Assembly (NCBI GenBank): GCA_020692245.1
Contig: JAIMKT010000013.1
Coordinates: 24,553 to 63,076 of the forward strand
Source of the DNA: Microcoleus sp. GA_180221_E-2-1-MAG-45_12
GTDB lineage: Bacteria; Cyanobacteriota; Cyanobacteriia; Cyanobacteriales; JAAUUE01
Length of the DNA: 38,524 nt
Direction of reading: 5' to 3'
Position 1 is the first letter of the stretch. Each line of letters begins with the position of its first letter. The translations under genes were made by a program, and so were the position numbers. Shown here piece after piece: positions 17,701-26,100 of the stretch. Under the pieces are notes generated by a model that saw only the letters and a program-made list of their open reading frames with translations, ran no database searches and was not told the origin of the DNA.

Positions 17701-18155
17701 CCCGTTGCTCCTTGGAGCTTGAGTACGGAAGAACGCACCAAATGGTAAAACTCTAAAAAAGATACCTGTTCCTGATGTACCACAGGTTCAATCTCTAATA
17801 GCAATAACTCTTCGGAAGCGTGAATAATGCTATCAAATATGAGAGTCTGTTGATTTACCTTAATAACTAGTCGCAGGGGGTTTATACTATCTAAATCCTC
17901 TAAAACTAGTGATTGCTTTAGGTTTTTAATTTGTTGAGCATCTAAGATAAAATCAAGGTTTTGATTAAGTAATTCCTCTGGAGAAATAAATATAAATTCT
18001 TGAGTGTTCTCACTAACTTGAAGAATAGTAAAATCTTGCTTATTGACTACTAGCAGCATCCCATAGGGCTGAATTAGTCCCGGTTTACGGATACACTCTT
18101 GGTCACAGGGAATGTAACGAGTATTTGCAGAAAAGGCAGTTTTTCTATTGATCAT
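14793..18155 (-). CDS. Bacteriophytochrome-type photoreceptor with PAS, GGDEF and EAL domains
   Basis: A 1120-residue red/far-red sensor fused to c-di-GMP enzymes. An N-terminal PAS has C17 in CDQECIRKPGLIQPYG, aligned with the biliverdin-binding Cys of BphPs. The GAF has HYPATDIPAQAR; its usual phycocyanobilin Cys is absent (SPIHIEYL where Cph1 has CH). A PHY domain follows with the conserved LSPRRSFALWKE. Then come a PAS (~525-640), a GGDEF with intact LGGDEF (~735) and an RxxD inhibitory site five residues before it, and an EAL-type domain. The EAL domain has E-I-L for EAL but retains NLSGAS, ITET, DDFGSG, K in YLKIDG and the final QGY, so it may be active. The photosensory half probably switches c-di-GMP synthesis and hydrolysis. 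I prefer ATG at 18155 (AGGTGAT upstream) over an in-frame GTG at 18173. Confidence 0.92.
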   Translation of the reverse strand: MINRKTAFSANTRYIPCDQECIRKPGLIQPYGMLLVVNKQDFTILQVSENTQEFIFISPEELLNQNLDFILDAQQIKNLKQSLVLEDLDSINPLRLVIKVNQQTLIFDSIIHASEELLLLEIEPVVHQEQVSFLEFYHLVRSSVLKLQGATGFKELCDFLTQEVRRISGFDRVMVYQFDHLKNGSVIAEDKQPDLEPYLGLHYPATDIPAQARELYKSNWTRLIADVAYEPVEIIPQQNPLTQEPLDMSQAILRAVSPIHIEYLQNMGVRATLCISLMQHGKLWGLIACHHYSHRYIPYNIRKACEFLGQVMSVELIYKEQQEKSFFYKDKLRTVLDNLLEINPQEHNFAKSLIKDQQVLLDLVKATGAVVSLGNNFLILGQTPPQEFIYALMGWLEANYQDEIFYTNHLAKLYPEALDFKDQVSGVLAISIARSQKSYQVIWFRPEVVQTVNWAGNPHESLEVDSFNHQRLSPRRSFALWKETVKFQSLPWESGEIEAALELRSALMLAALESSQYQLRQSQELAQVTLQSIADGVITVDRLGYVQSCNPVAEQITGWSEAEARGRQLSEVFHLINTNLNALNSNSEEIQNPAQKALQEGCIVSLANYAVLVDRTQQEWIISHSAAPIRNRNGEIIGAVLVFRDVTEERKLAGQLSWQATHDNLTGLVNRREFESRLEKEIALAKSSGLESALCYLDLDQFKIVNDTCGHLAGDELLRQVSNLLDHRLRQTDTLARLGGDEFGILLHQSSPAAAHRVATSLQQQLQKFRFIWEDKTFQIGVSIGLVTINADTQDLTSALSAVDAACYAAKNQGRNRIHIYQADDQELIKQRGEMRWAVQIPQALAEDRFCLYYQTIIPVNYIALGGNLSDFHKNTAGEFNRISADDHGEILLRLRDTSGQLIAPTSFISAAERYDLMSQIDRWVIRKVFSHLQEQETLKNSLRNPLRNPLRNYGQHPPHNHPSLYAINLSGASINDEQFVDFLHEQLELYQVSPQLICFEITETLAITNLKTAMNLIHSLKALGCSFALDDFGSGMSSFTYLKNLPVDYLKIDGAFVREIGEDAIAYEIVEAIHRVGKVMGMKTIAEFVENPLIFKKLQQIGVDYAQGYAIGKPRPFIL
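15301..15348. repeat. In-frame 12-bp tandem repeat in the EAL domain (4 copies)
   Basis: CTGAGAGGATTT, CTGAGGGGATTT, CTGAGAGAATTT and a fourth diverged copy. On the coding strand they give an NSLRNPLRNPLRN series in a loop between EAL helices. The insertion is probably tolerated. Confidence 0.88.
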
Positions 18156-18589
18156 GTCATAATCACCTAGCACGTTTTAACTAGTGATCAAAGTAGAGAG
18201 AGAGGCAATTTTAAGCCATTGATCCCAGCATTAATTTACTTAGTATTAGTACCCTAGTTCTTTGTCTATATCTTACCCTATAACTGTAGCACACTATACT
18301 TAATATCTGGTATTAAAAATGATAAATTCAATATATAAGTTTATACAATTTAAGTGTTTTACTATTAGTTTGTTAATTTTTGTGTAGAGAAAAATAGTTA
18401 AAAATTATCTGATCCCTCAGTCAATCTCAGCTAGGGGACTGCCAATTCTGGCGAGGAAAGACTGGAAATAAATTTGTGTCAGTAAAGCCAAAAAAACTTT
18501 AGCTCAGACCCAAACTCAGCATAAACACTGCCTCGATCGGGTAAAATGTAAACATTAGCTTAAGATACTTTCAACACCTCAAGTAAAAA
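18156..18589. other. Divergent phytochrome/plastocyanin promoter region
   Basis: A 434-base AT-rich region between divergently transcribed genes. It should hold both promoters and any light- or copper-responsive control. A TAAAAT at 18542-18547, about 43 bases before the plastocyanin ATG, is a plausible -10; no matching -35 was seen. No ORF, tRNA or strong palindrome was recognised. Confidence 0.5.
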
Positions 18590-19009
18590 ATGAAAATCAC
18601 CATAACTTTGCCTCGCTTGGTAGGAATGATCCTATCTACCCTCCTTGTAATTACCTCCAGTTTCATCTTTTCTGTGGCTCCGGCGGCAGCAGAAACCTAC
18701 ACAGTAAAAATGGGTGCTGATAATGGACAACTCCAGTTTGTTCCCCCTACTTTGACTGTCAAACCCGGTGACACTGTGAAATGGGAAATGAACAAGGTTG
18801 GTCCTCATAATGCAGTTTTTGATACCAGTGCTGTTCCCGGTGGCGATGCTGCCTTGGCGACCAAGCTATCTAAGTCCAAGTTGATGTTCACTGCTGGTGA
18901 ATCTTACGAATCCACAATTCCTAGCGATGCTCCTGCGGGAACTTACACCTATTTCTGTCAGCCTCATCGTGGTGCTGGCATGGTAGGCAAAATTGTTGTC
19001 GAAGGCTAG
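18590..19009 (+). CDS. petE: Plastocyanin precursor
   Basis: A 139-residue precursor of the copper protein that carries electrons from cytochrome b6f to photosystem I in the thylakoid lumen. A Sec signal peptide of ~34 residues ends APAAA, leaving a mature protein of ~105 residues, the usual size. Copper ligands are all present: H73 (GPHN), C123 (YFCQPH), H126 and M131 (GAGM). The gene stands alone with its own terminator. It is divergent from the phytochrome. In many cyanobacteria copper regulates petE through BlaI/PetR-type repressors; no operator could be assigned here. Confidence 0.96.
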   Translation: MKITITLPRLVGMILSTLLVITSSFIFSVAPAAAETYTVKMGADNGQLQFVPPTLTVKPGDTVKWEMNKVGPHNAVFDTSAVPGGDAALATKLSKSKLMFTAGESYESTIPSDAPAGTYTYFCQPHRGAGMVGKIVVEG

Positions 19010-19047
19010 AATTGATACTCGATAAATACCGAATATCTAACAACTGA

Positions 19048-19083
19048 GGAGGACTAGGATTATCTGGTTCTCCTTTTGTTTTT
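19048..19083 (+). terminator. Rho-independent terminator of the plastocyanin gene
   Basis: GGAGGAC (19048-19054), a 12-base loop, GTTCTCC (19067-19073), then TTTTGTTTTT. The 7-bp stem has one G-U pair. It sits 38 bases after the petE stop and just before the convergent DUF3119 gene. Confidence 0.7.
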
Positions 19084-19086
19084 AGG

Positions 19087-19524
19087 TTATTCAGCTTGAG
19101 CTTTAGTTGCTTTGGGAAAGTGGGTTTCTAGGCAAGACTGGAGTTCTTGGAAATTGAACAGTATGGGCAGAAAATGAATACTCTTGACCTCACGAAAATA
19201 AAACAGAACAGGAAACACGGGACTGTAGATTTCCCAATTTAGCCAATCTTGGTACGGAAAGCTCCGAATTAGAGTCTGATTTTTGTTCATGGCTCGGTAA
19301 ATATCGAGGGCTTGGGCGGTGAAGTGGAGGCGCAGAGTTAGGGCTTGAAAAAGCAGAAATCCCCCAAATAGGGCGATCGCTAGTCCCAGCCATTTTTGAT
19401 ATAAAACTACGGGAATCGAGCTAATAATTAAAACCAAAGGAATTCTAAAGCTAGGAGCTAGGATTTGAGGGGAGTCAGCCACCTCTGTCGTCACATTAGT
19501 CACATTAGTATTCATAGATGACAT
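19087..19524 (-). CDS. DUF3119 family membrane-associated protein
   Basis: A 145-residue protein of DUF3119, a family found in cyanobacteria and plastids. Two adjacent hydrophobic segments (~28-44 and ~46-64) form a hairpin, followed by a soluble C-terminus with LRLHFTAQALDIYR and the family hallmark FYFREVKSIHFLPILF. The overall shape resembles bacterial PH-like membrane proteins. From memory, members are discussed as photosynthesis-related, but I claim no function. It is convergent with petE and divergent from nagA. The start could be the first or second Met (positions 1 and 4), which makes no material difference. Confidence 0.88.
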   Translation of the reverse strand: MSSMNTNVTNVTTEVADSPQILAPSFRIPLVLIISSIPVVLYQKWLGLAIALFGGFLLFQALTLRLHFTAQALDIYRAMNKNQTLIRSFPYQDWLNWEIYSPVFPVLFYFREVKSIHFLPILFNFQELQSCLETHFPKATKAQAE

Positions 19525-19768
19525 TTACTTAATTAAATAGAGTTAACTTGAATTTACTTAATTTTAATTATTGACTTATATTAATTTGAATTTATTGAGA
19601 TTTATCACAGATCACTGTTCTTGAAATTGTATCCTATGAGTAGGGAAAATATTAAAGGTCATCTATACTGTTTCTCTGTTGCCAAAAGTCCTATACAATG
19701 AGTACTTATCAAAAATCCGTTACACTAATCCGCCATACTACCGATCGTGGTCTCAAAAACTTAGATAA

Positions 19769-20980
19769 ATGCAGACAGATAACTTAAACTATCCCCTAGA
19801 TATTATTAATGCCAGACTTCCCGGATACAAAGGACTACAGAGAGTAGTAGTTAACGCCACTGGCTTGATTACCCGAATTTCTCCCATGAGTAAAGTCCGG
19901 GGTTTAGACTCTAGAAGCATTGATGTATATAGCTCTTGGATTTCTTTGGGAGGGGTAGATTTACAGATTAACGGAGCCTTAGGGCTACCCTTTACAGATG
20001 TCCAGAAGCAAGACATAGATAAGATCAAAGAAATTTGTCAACTTTTATGGAATCAAGGGGTAGATGCTTTTCTGCCGACGATCGTCACTACCTCCATCCA
20101 AAAAATTCATCAAGCCCTAGAAGTATTTACTGAAGTCCGTAATCTCCAAAAGCAAGAAACCAATACAGCCAAGATTTTGGGTATACATCTAGAAGGACCC
20201 TTTCTAAATCCAGATAAACGGGGTGCTCATCCCCAAAAATATCTACTACCTCTAACGATCGAGCAAGTCAAGCGGGTACTAGGTAACTATCAAGATATTG
20301 TCCAAGTGATTACCCTCGCTCCAGAGTTAGATACTACCGGGGCGATTATTCCCTACCTGCGATCGATGGGAATCAAGGTTAGTCTTGGACATTCTCTTGC
20401 CACTGCCGAAGAAGCAAACCTAGCTTGGCGGCAGGGAGCCAGTCTTGTTACCCATGCCTTCAATGCCATGTCTCCTCTCCATCACCGTCAACCCGGACTT
20501 TTGACCTCTGCAATTACTAACCCCAAGATTTACTGTGGTCTGATTGCCGATGGGGAACACGTAGCTCCCTTGATGATTAAGCTCCTCCTCGCTGCTAGTG
20601 ACTACGAAGACGGGGTATTTCTGGTTAGTGATGCCCTGGCACCTTTGGGTATGGAGGATGGGGTTTATCCTTGGGGTCAACAAAAAATGGAGGTCAAACA
20701 GGGGACAGCCCGCCTTCCTGATGGGACTTTGGTCGGCACAACCCTACCGCTATTGACGGGGGTAAGAAATTTGGTGAAGTGGAAAATCTGTCCTCTAGAG
20801 CAGGCGATCTCCCTCGCCACGATCGCTACAAGAAAAGCCATTTACTGGAATAGCTCCGAAGAACGGAAACCCCACGCCTATTTAGGTCAGCCAGCCCACT
20901 GTATGTTGCGGTGGACAAATACCCCAGAGGAAGGAGTCCGGTGGTCTAGACTATTTAACCCAGACCCTTCTTTTTTCTAG
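19769..20980 (+). CDS. nagA: N-acetylglucosamine-6-phosphate deacetylase
   Basis: A 403-residue amidohydrolase that removes acetate from GlcNAc-6-P in amino-sugar recycling or breakdown. Motifs are the metal-binding HLEGPF (~146), LGHSLA (~206), THAFNAMSPLHHRQPG (~227-242), IADGEHV (~261) and the catalytic Asp in VSDALAPLG (~288). The length is normal for the family. No nagB or transporter is adjacent. It is divergent from DUF3119, with a ~240-base intergenic region, and convergent with the SAM hydrolase. Confidence 0.93.
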   Translation: MQTDNLNYPLDIINARLPGYKGLQRVVVNATGLITRISPMSKVRGLDSRSIDVYSSWISLGGVDLQINGALGLPFTDVQKQDIDKIKEICQLLWNQGVDAFLPTIVTTSIQKIHQALEVFTEVRNLQKQETNTAKILGIHLEGPFLNPDKRGAHPQKYLLPLTIEQVKRVLGNYQDIVQVITLAPELDTTGAIIPYLRSMGIKVSLGHSLATAEEANLAWRQGASLVTHAFNAMSPLHHRQPGLLTSAITNPKIYCGLIADGEHVAPLMIKLLLAASDYEDGVFLVSDALAPLGMEDGVYPWGQQKMEVKQGTARLPDGTLVGTTLPLLTGVRNLVKWKICPLEQAISLATIATRKAIYWNSSEERKPHAYLGQPAHCMLRWTNTPEEGVRWSRLFNPDPSFF

Positions 20981-21016
20981 TCCGGTTCCCTCAAAAATTT
21001 TGGTAATAGCCTAGGC

Positions 21017-21799
21017 TTAAACTAGGGTAACTTCTACGGGATCACCCCAGGTGCATTCGAGTTCTTGGGAAGCATTACCTTGATTTGTGGCAATTTCAAT
21101 GTAGCCATGACTGCCAATGAGCGCGATCGACTGTCCCACGGGAACTCCACCATAGGTATGACGATAACTAATTCTTTTGCCCCCGACCTTGAGATACCAA
21201 ATCTTCCCTGCCACTCGATCGCTAGAAATATTTGTAATTAAATTCCCAAAGTGATCAATATATTGGATTCTGCCCAACAAGCCTGTGGGAGTCGGCACTA
21301 CGTCAAGGGCTGGTAGCACCACCAAAGATTCGAGGGCGATCGCCTCTCCCAACTCCTGCATCGCCAATCCGCCTGCCAAATAAGCCGCCACCGGAGCAAA
21401 AATATCCCGTCCGTGAAAAGTCTTACTAGGGCTGGGGGTGAGCCAATACTTGAAATTAGTTAGATTCACTGCCCCCAGAGCTTTATGCTCTTGCATCAAT
21501 TGGCTACACAAACCATTATCTGGAGCAACAACATAACCTTGCTCAAACTTGATCGCCACCGATTTGCGGGAGCTACCCACCCCCGGATCCACCACGGCCA
21601 GATGTACGGTATTTGGGGGAAAGTAGGGAAATGCGTTGGCAAGACAAAAACTAGCTGCTCGGATATTTTGGGGAGGGATATAGTGGCTGAGGTCAATCAC
21701 CTGAATTTGGGGATTAATTTTGGCGATCGTCCCTTTCAACACCCCCACATAGGCATCTTGCAAGCCAAAGTCAGTTAATAGGGTCAAAATAGCAGCCAT
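21017..21799 (-). CDS. SAM hydrolase (SAM hydroxide adenosyltransferase, DUF62)
   Basis: A 260-residue DUF62 protein. This family hydrolyses S-adenosylmethionine to adenosine and methionine and is related to fluorinase and chlorinase. Conserved blocks are LTDFGLQDAYVGVLKG (N-terminus), HLAVVDPGVGSSRK with the key Asp, VVAPDNGL, and a C-terminal domain with YIDHFGNLITNI. There is no halogenase-specific insertion loop, so hydrolysis is the likely reaction. It is cytoplasmic. A 13-bp tandem repeat lies just upstream of the start (21840-21891). Confidence 0.9.
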   Translation of the reverse strand: MAAILTLLTDFGLQDAYVGVLKGTIAKINPQIQVIDLSHYIPPQNIRAASFCLANAFPYFPPNTVHLAVVDPGVGSSRKSVAIKFEQGYVVAPDNGLCSQLMQEHKALGAVNLTNFKYWLTPSPSKTFHGRDIFAPVAAYLAGGLAMQELGEAIALESLVVLPALDVVPTPTGLLGRIQYIDHFGNLITNISSDRVAGKIWYLKVGGKRISYRHTYGGVPVGQSIALIGSHGYIEIATNQGNASQELECTWGDPVEVTLV

Positions 21800-21839
21800 A
21801 GTTGCTCACTGATAGATGCGGTGGTAGTTCTAGACTCAC

Positions 21840-21891
21840 GGACTAGATTTTGGGGCTAGATTCTGGGATTAGATTTTAGGATTAGATTTTG
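21840..21891. repeat. 13-bp tandem repeat (4 copies), intergenic
   Basis: GGACTAGATTTTG, GGGCTAGATTCTG, GGATTAGATTTTA, GGATTAGATTTTG, with a further diverged GGGGTTAGATTTT near 21910. It lies between the SAM hydrolase start and the dioxygenase stop, both on the minus strand, so it falls in the leader or promoter of the SAM hydrolase. Confidence 0.88.
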
Positions 21892-21916
21892 GGAAATTTT
21901 CGAGATAAATTTGGGG

Positions 21917-22840
21917 TTAGATTTTTTTACTATAGATTGAGTCGGGTAAAGAAAATGATATAGCTAAAAGGTCTCGATAACCCGCTTCCTCTTTTTCAGA
22001 CTCTTTTCTAGACTCTTTTTCAGAACCCTTTTCATGACTACAGGCGATATCAGTAACGCTGTGCTTCAAGTGTCGGTCTTCTAGCCATAGGGAGTCAAGG
22101 GGCTGGGTAAAAGTGATTTTAGCAAGGGGAGTTTCATCAAGTTGATAAATTGTCGTTTCACCACCCACAACATCCACGCGATCGAGCAGGTGTAGCCCCG
22201 CAAAGGGATAGCCATCAGAATGAATCCCCTCTGGAGTAATCGCCGTAGTCTGCCCCGCCCCGACAACAATTCGCATAATGTGGACTTGGCAAATCCACGA
22301 TCGATCGAGCCACAGCTCCTCTAGGGGAAATAAACTGAAATTGTATTCTACTAAATCTTGAAATAAAGGATTTTCATAGGTGTCTGTCTGCAAAGCTCCA
22401 AAATGTCGAACCTTGCCCCCAGCGTAGGAGTTCATTTCTTTGCTTTGGATGTAGGGTACTCGCTGCCTAGGCTTCAAGGTTCCTGCCTTGGGATTGAAGT
22501 CAAACTCAGTGTAGCGTCGCCGTCTCTGACAGGAGGGATGTTTCTCTCCATAGAAAGGGTCGTATTCAAGGGAATCCCAACATTTTTGGAGTTGTTCTAG
22601 GGCGATCTTGCCAGTATTACTCAAATGAAAATTTTCGGCAGTGGCGATCGCATACTTGTGCTGCTCAACTTGAGGACGGAGATCTGTGGCGATCGAGAAG
22701 GTTCCCCGGCGAGAGGTGAAAGGTAAATTTGGGGTCGATGGCTTTACTTGAATAACCTTTCCAGACTGCTCTAACTGCTCTAATTGCTTAGAGTTGCTGG
22801 GTTGTGCCATATCTTGTTCAATGTTTAGGGAATTTAGCAT
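21917..22840 (-). CDS. 2OG-Fe(II) dioxygenase family protein (amino-acid hydroxylase-like)
   Basis: A 307-residue protein of the 2OG-Fe dioxygenase family PF10014, which includes L-isoleucine 4-hydroxylase-like enzymes. The iron triad is H207-x-D209 (EGIHSDGYPF) with the distal His at 257 or 260 in DRHLKHSVTDI. PFAGLHLLDRVDVVGGETTIY is also family-like. The substrate is unknown; a free amino acid is the best guess. The N-terminal ~60 residues are low in conservation. Near the C-terminus a 12-bp repeat encodes Ser/Glu/Lys runs. The first ATG has no clear ribosome-binding site; ATG at 22810 (MAQPSN) is an alternative. A 16-base palindrome lies just upstream. Confidence 0.82.
   Translation of the reverse strand: MLNSLNIEQDMAQPSNSKQLEQLEQSGKVIQVKPSTPNLPFTSRRGTFSIATDLRPQVEQHKYAIATAENFHLSNTGKIALEQLQKCWDSLEYDPFYGEKHPSCQRRRRYTEFDFNPKAGTLKPRQRVPYIQSKEMNSYAGGKVRHFGALQTDTYENPLFQDLVEYNFSLFPLEELWLDRSWICQVHIMRIVVGAGQTTAITPEGIHSDGYPFAGLHLLDRVDVVGGETTIYQLDETPLAKITFTQPLDSLWLEDRHLKHSVTDIACSHEKGSEKESRKESEKEEAGYRDLLAISFSLPDSIYSKKI
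21992..22039. repeat. In-frame 12-bp tandem repeat in the dioxygenase (3-4 copies)
   Basis: TTTTTCAGACTC, TTTTCTAGACTC, TTTTTCAGAACC and a diverged CTTTTCATGACT. The coding strand gives HEKGSEKESRKESEKE. It lies outside the catalytic core. Confidence 0.8.
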
Positions 22841-23172
22841 AAAAAAATAATTACTTGAGCGCTTAAGTGTTGATCTAAATAATCTAAGTGTTTAGTTTAG
22901 GTTTATTTGATTTGGGTGTTTTGCAGAAATTACGGCAACGATCAAGGCAACTACTGAATATTAACTAGCAAATCTCGATAACTTTCAGAGTTTCAGCCAG
23001 CGTAAAATCGCTAGGAAATTATAGTGTATAAATTGCTACTAAAATAGAGGGAATTTGCCGATCGACCAAAAAATCATCCCCTAATTCTAGATAAGCAGGT
23101 GATATTAATCATCTTTGTCAAAATCTGATGTCAAAATCTGAATTTGGAATTGCTGCAATTCTTTGACCGGAA
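22841..23172. other. Gene-free stretch upstream of the dioxygenase
   Basis: It separates the CobN stop from the dioxygenase start, both on the minus strand, and should contain the dioxygenase promoter. A palindrome is at 22853-22868. Otherwise it is AT-rich, with no ORF, tRNA or convincing terminator recognised. Confidence 0.5.
22853..22868. promoter_or_regulatory. 16-base near-palindrome, possible operator
   Basis: ACTTGAGCGCTTAAGT matches its reverse complement at 14 of 16 positions. It is centred about 20 bases before the dioxygenase ATG, in the leader or core promoter. No regulator is assigned. Confidence 0.4.
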
Positions 23173-26100
23173 TTACCTCGCCTCGATCGCTCCCTCCGAT
23201 TGATGGACGATCGCCCGTAATTTATCCACTGTCTCGGTGCTGACTTCCTGCCACAAACCCCGTTGCTTGGCTTCTAGCAATCTTTCTGCCATATCTCGCA
23301 AAGCCCATGGATTATTAGTCTGGACAAATTCCTGCACTTGGGGATCGAAAATATAAGCCTCGGCAACTCCTTGGTACATATGGTCGGAAACACAGTGGGC
23401 GGTGGCATCGTAGGCAAATAGAAAATCCATCGTCGCTGCCATTTCAAAGGCTCCCTTATAGCCGTGGCGCATCACTCCCGCAATCCATTTGGGATTCACC
23501 ACCCTCGATCGATAAACTCTGGTAATTTCTTCTCGTAGCGATCGCACCTTAGGATTTTCAATCAGGGAATTATCACCAAAATAAGTCTGGGGATTTTTTC
23601 CAGTCAAGCTCCGCACCGCCGCCGTCAAGCCTCCTTGAAACTGATAATAATCATCGGAATCTAATAAATCATGCTCCCGGTTATCTTGGTTATGCAACAC
23701 GATCTGGGTCGATTGCAATCTCTGTTGGAGGCTCTCTGGGACATTCTCTCCCTGAATCTGCCCCGTGTAGGCATAGCTACTCCAATTCAGGAACGCCTTA
23801 GCTAAATCCTCATCCCCTGACCAGTTCTGGGCTGCCATCAATCCCTGTAAACCCGCCCCGTAAGCCCCCGGTTTCGAGCCAAAAACTCGGTACTGCGATC
23901 GACGTTTTGCCTCTTCCAGTTCCAAACCCTGCTTCTGCCAAAACTCACTTTCCTTGTATACCTTCGCTGCCAAGGGATTCATCTCCTCTGGTTCCTCTAG
24001 TTGGGACACCGCCACCACCGCCTGATCAAATAAATCAATCAAATTGGGAAAGGCATCCCGAAAGAAACCAGAAATCCGCAAAGTTACATCTACCCGTGGT
24101 CGATCGAGGATTGACAAAGGCAGAATCTCGAAATCTACCACCCGCCGGGAAACCCCATCCCACACTGGCTGCACTCCCAACAGGGCAAGGGCTTGGGCAA
24201 TGTCATCCCCTCCAGTCCGCATAGTTGCCGTCCCCCACACCGAGAGGGCAAGGGTTTGGGGATATTCCCCCTGTTCTTGGGTGTAGCGTTCAATGACTAG
24301 GGCAGCCGCTTTCCGCCCGATCGACCAAGCCGTTTCCGTAGGCAAAGCTCGGATATCCACAGAGTAAAAATTTCGCCCCGTAGGTAAGGTCTCTGGTTTC
24401 CCTCTAGTAGGCGCTCCCGCCACCCCACTGGGAATATGTTTACCATCCAGCCCTTGCAGAAGATGAGTAATTTCTTGGGAAGTTTTAGTTAAGTTCGGCA
24501 GCAAATAATCAGCAATCCACGTTAATTCCTTGACCGTATTAATTCTGCCCAATTCCTGTTGATAATTAATCACTTGCGGTGCATCTTCAAGGAGAGCTTC
24601 AACTAATTTTCCTGCTTGTATTTCCAAGAACTCCACCACATCCCCATGATGACGACAGGCATTTAATTCTAAGAACTCTGGCAACTCAGAAATATAGTTG
24701 GGCGAGATAAAACTTGATGAGCTTTCTAAACTAAAATTCTTTACCTTCTTTACCTCCTCTACCTCCTTTACCTTCTCTACCTCCTTCCCCCAAAACTTCT
24801 CCGTAGCTACCGCAGTTAAAGGATCAAAATCCAAACCAAAATCCAAAGCTAAGGCACGGGTAATTCCTTGGTGAGCAGGAGAGGGATGACGAGCGATCGC
24901 CACAACTAAATCTCGTAATAATCTCCCCTCTGGACACTGCCCAAAAATGTGTAAGCCATCCCGAATTTGGGCTTCTTTTAATTCACAAAGATAGTTATCT
25001 GTACGATTTAGAATATCAGTAAAATATTGAGATTGGCGGAGAGTTTTCTGAGATTTTTTGAGGACTTCTTCAGGAATATCTAAATCTTGATCTAGATTAT
25101 TTTCTTTAATGAGGGCGGTGATGCGATCGCTGATCAGATTTAACCGACTGGGGTCTAAACTTTCTGCCGTATAATACTCATCAATTAAGCCTTCTAAAGC
25201 TAATAAATTGCCATACAATTCTGCCCTAGTCAAAGGAGGAGTTAAATGATCAATAATCACAGCCTGAGTCCGCCGCTTGGCTTGGGAACCTTCTCCCGGA
25301 TCGTTAACAATAAATGGATAGAAATGGGGCAGCGCTCCGAGGGCAATTTCTGGATAACATTTATGAGATAAAGCAATACTTTTTCCCGGTAGCCATTCGA
25401 GATTGCCATGTTTCCCCACATGAATAATCGCCTGAGCTTGAAACACTTCCCGGAGCCAATAATAGAAAGCTAAATAGTCATGGGTAGGGACTAGATCAGG
25501 GGCGTGGTAATTGAGACTAGGCTCCAAATCGTAGCCCCGGCTGGGTTGAATGCCGAGGAAAATATTCCCTAGTTTTTGTCCGGCGATCGGGATCACAGAT
25601 TTGTCAATACTATCTACATGATTAGTTTGGGGTTCACCCCAGCGTTGAGATATTTCCTGTTGAGTAATTGGCGATAAATTTGCAAAATATGCTTGATAAT
25701 CATTTAAAGATAAAGACTGATTAACTGCTCTTAATCCCCTTGCTTCAGAATCATTAGTCACCCCAGTGGTTAACAACTCAATTAATTCATTACCAGTGCT
25801 AGGAATTGTATCTAAATTATAACCAGCTTCTTGTAGAGCCTTGAGGATTTCCACACAACTAGCAGGAGTATCTAAGCCCACACCGTTGGCAATTCGACCA
25901 TCTTTGTTGGGATAATTTGCAAGGATTACGGCAATTCTCCGTTCTTGGGGCGGGGTATGTTTTAGCCTTAGCCAATTCTGGGTGAGATCTGCTACAAAAT
26001 CTAGGCGATCGACCACTCCTTGATAGGTAACAACATCGGTTTGTAATCGTTCATTTCTAGTTTGTACTGCCTTAAAAGAAATTGCCCTAGTAATAATTTT

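Noticed and set aside
24737-24781. Pyrimidine-rich 9-bp array in cobN as a CRISPR-like or regulatory array
   Set aside because: It has no spacers, is in frame, and simply encodes a charged linker.
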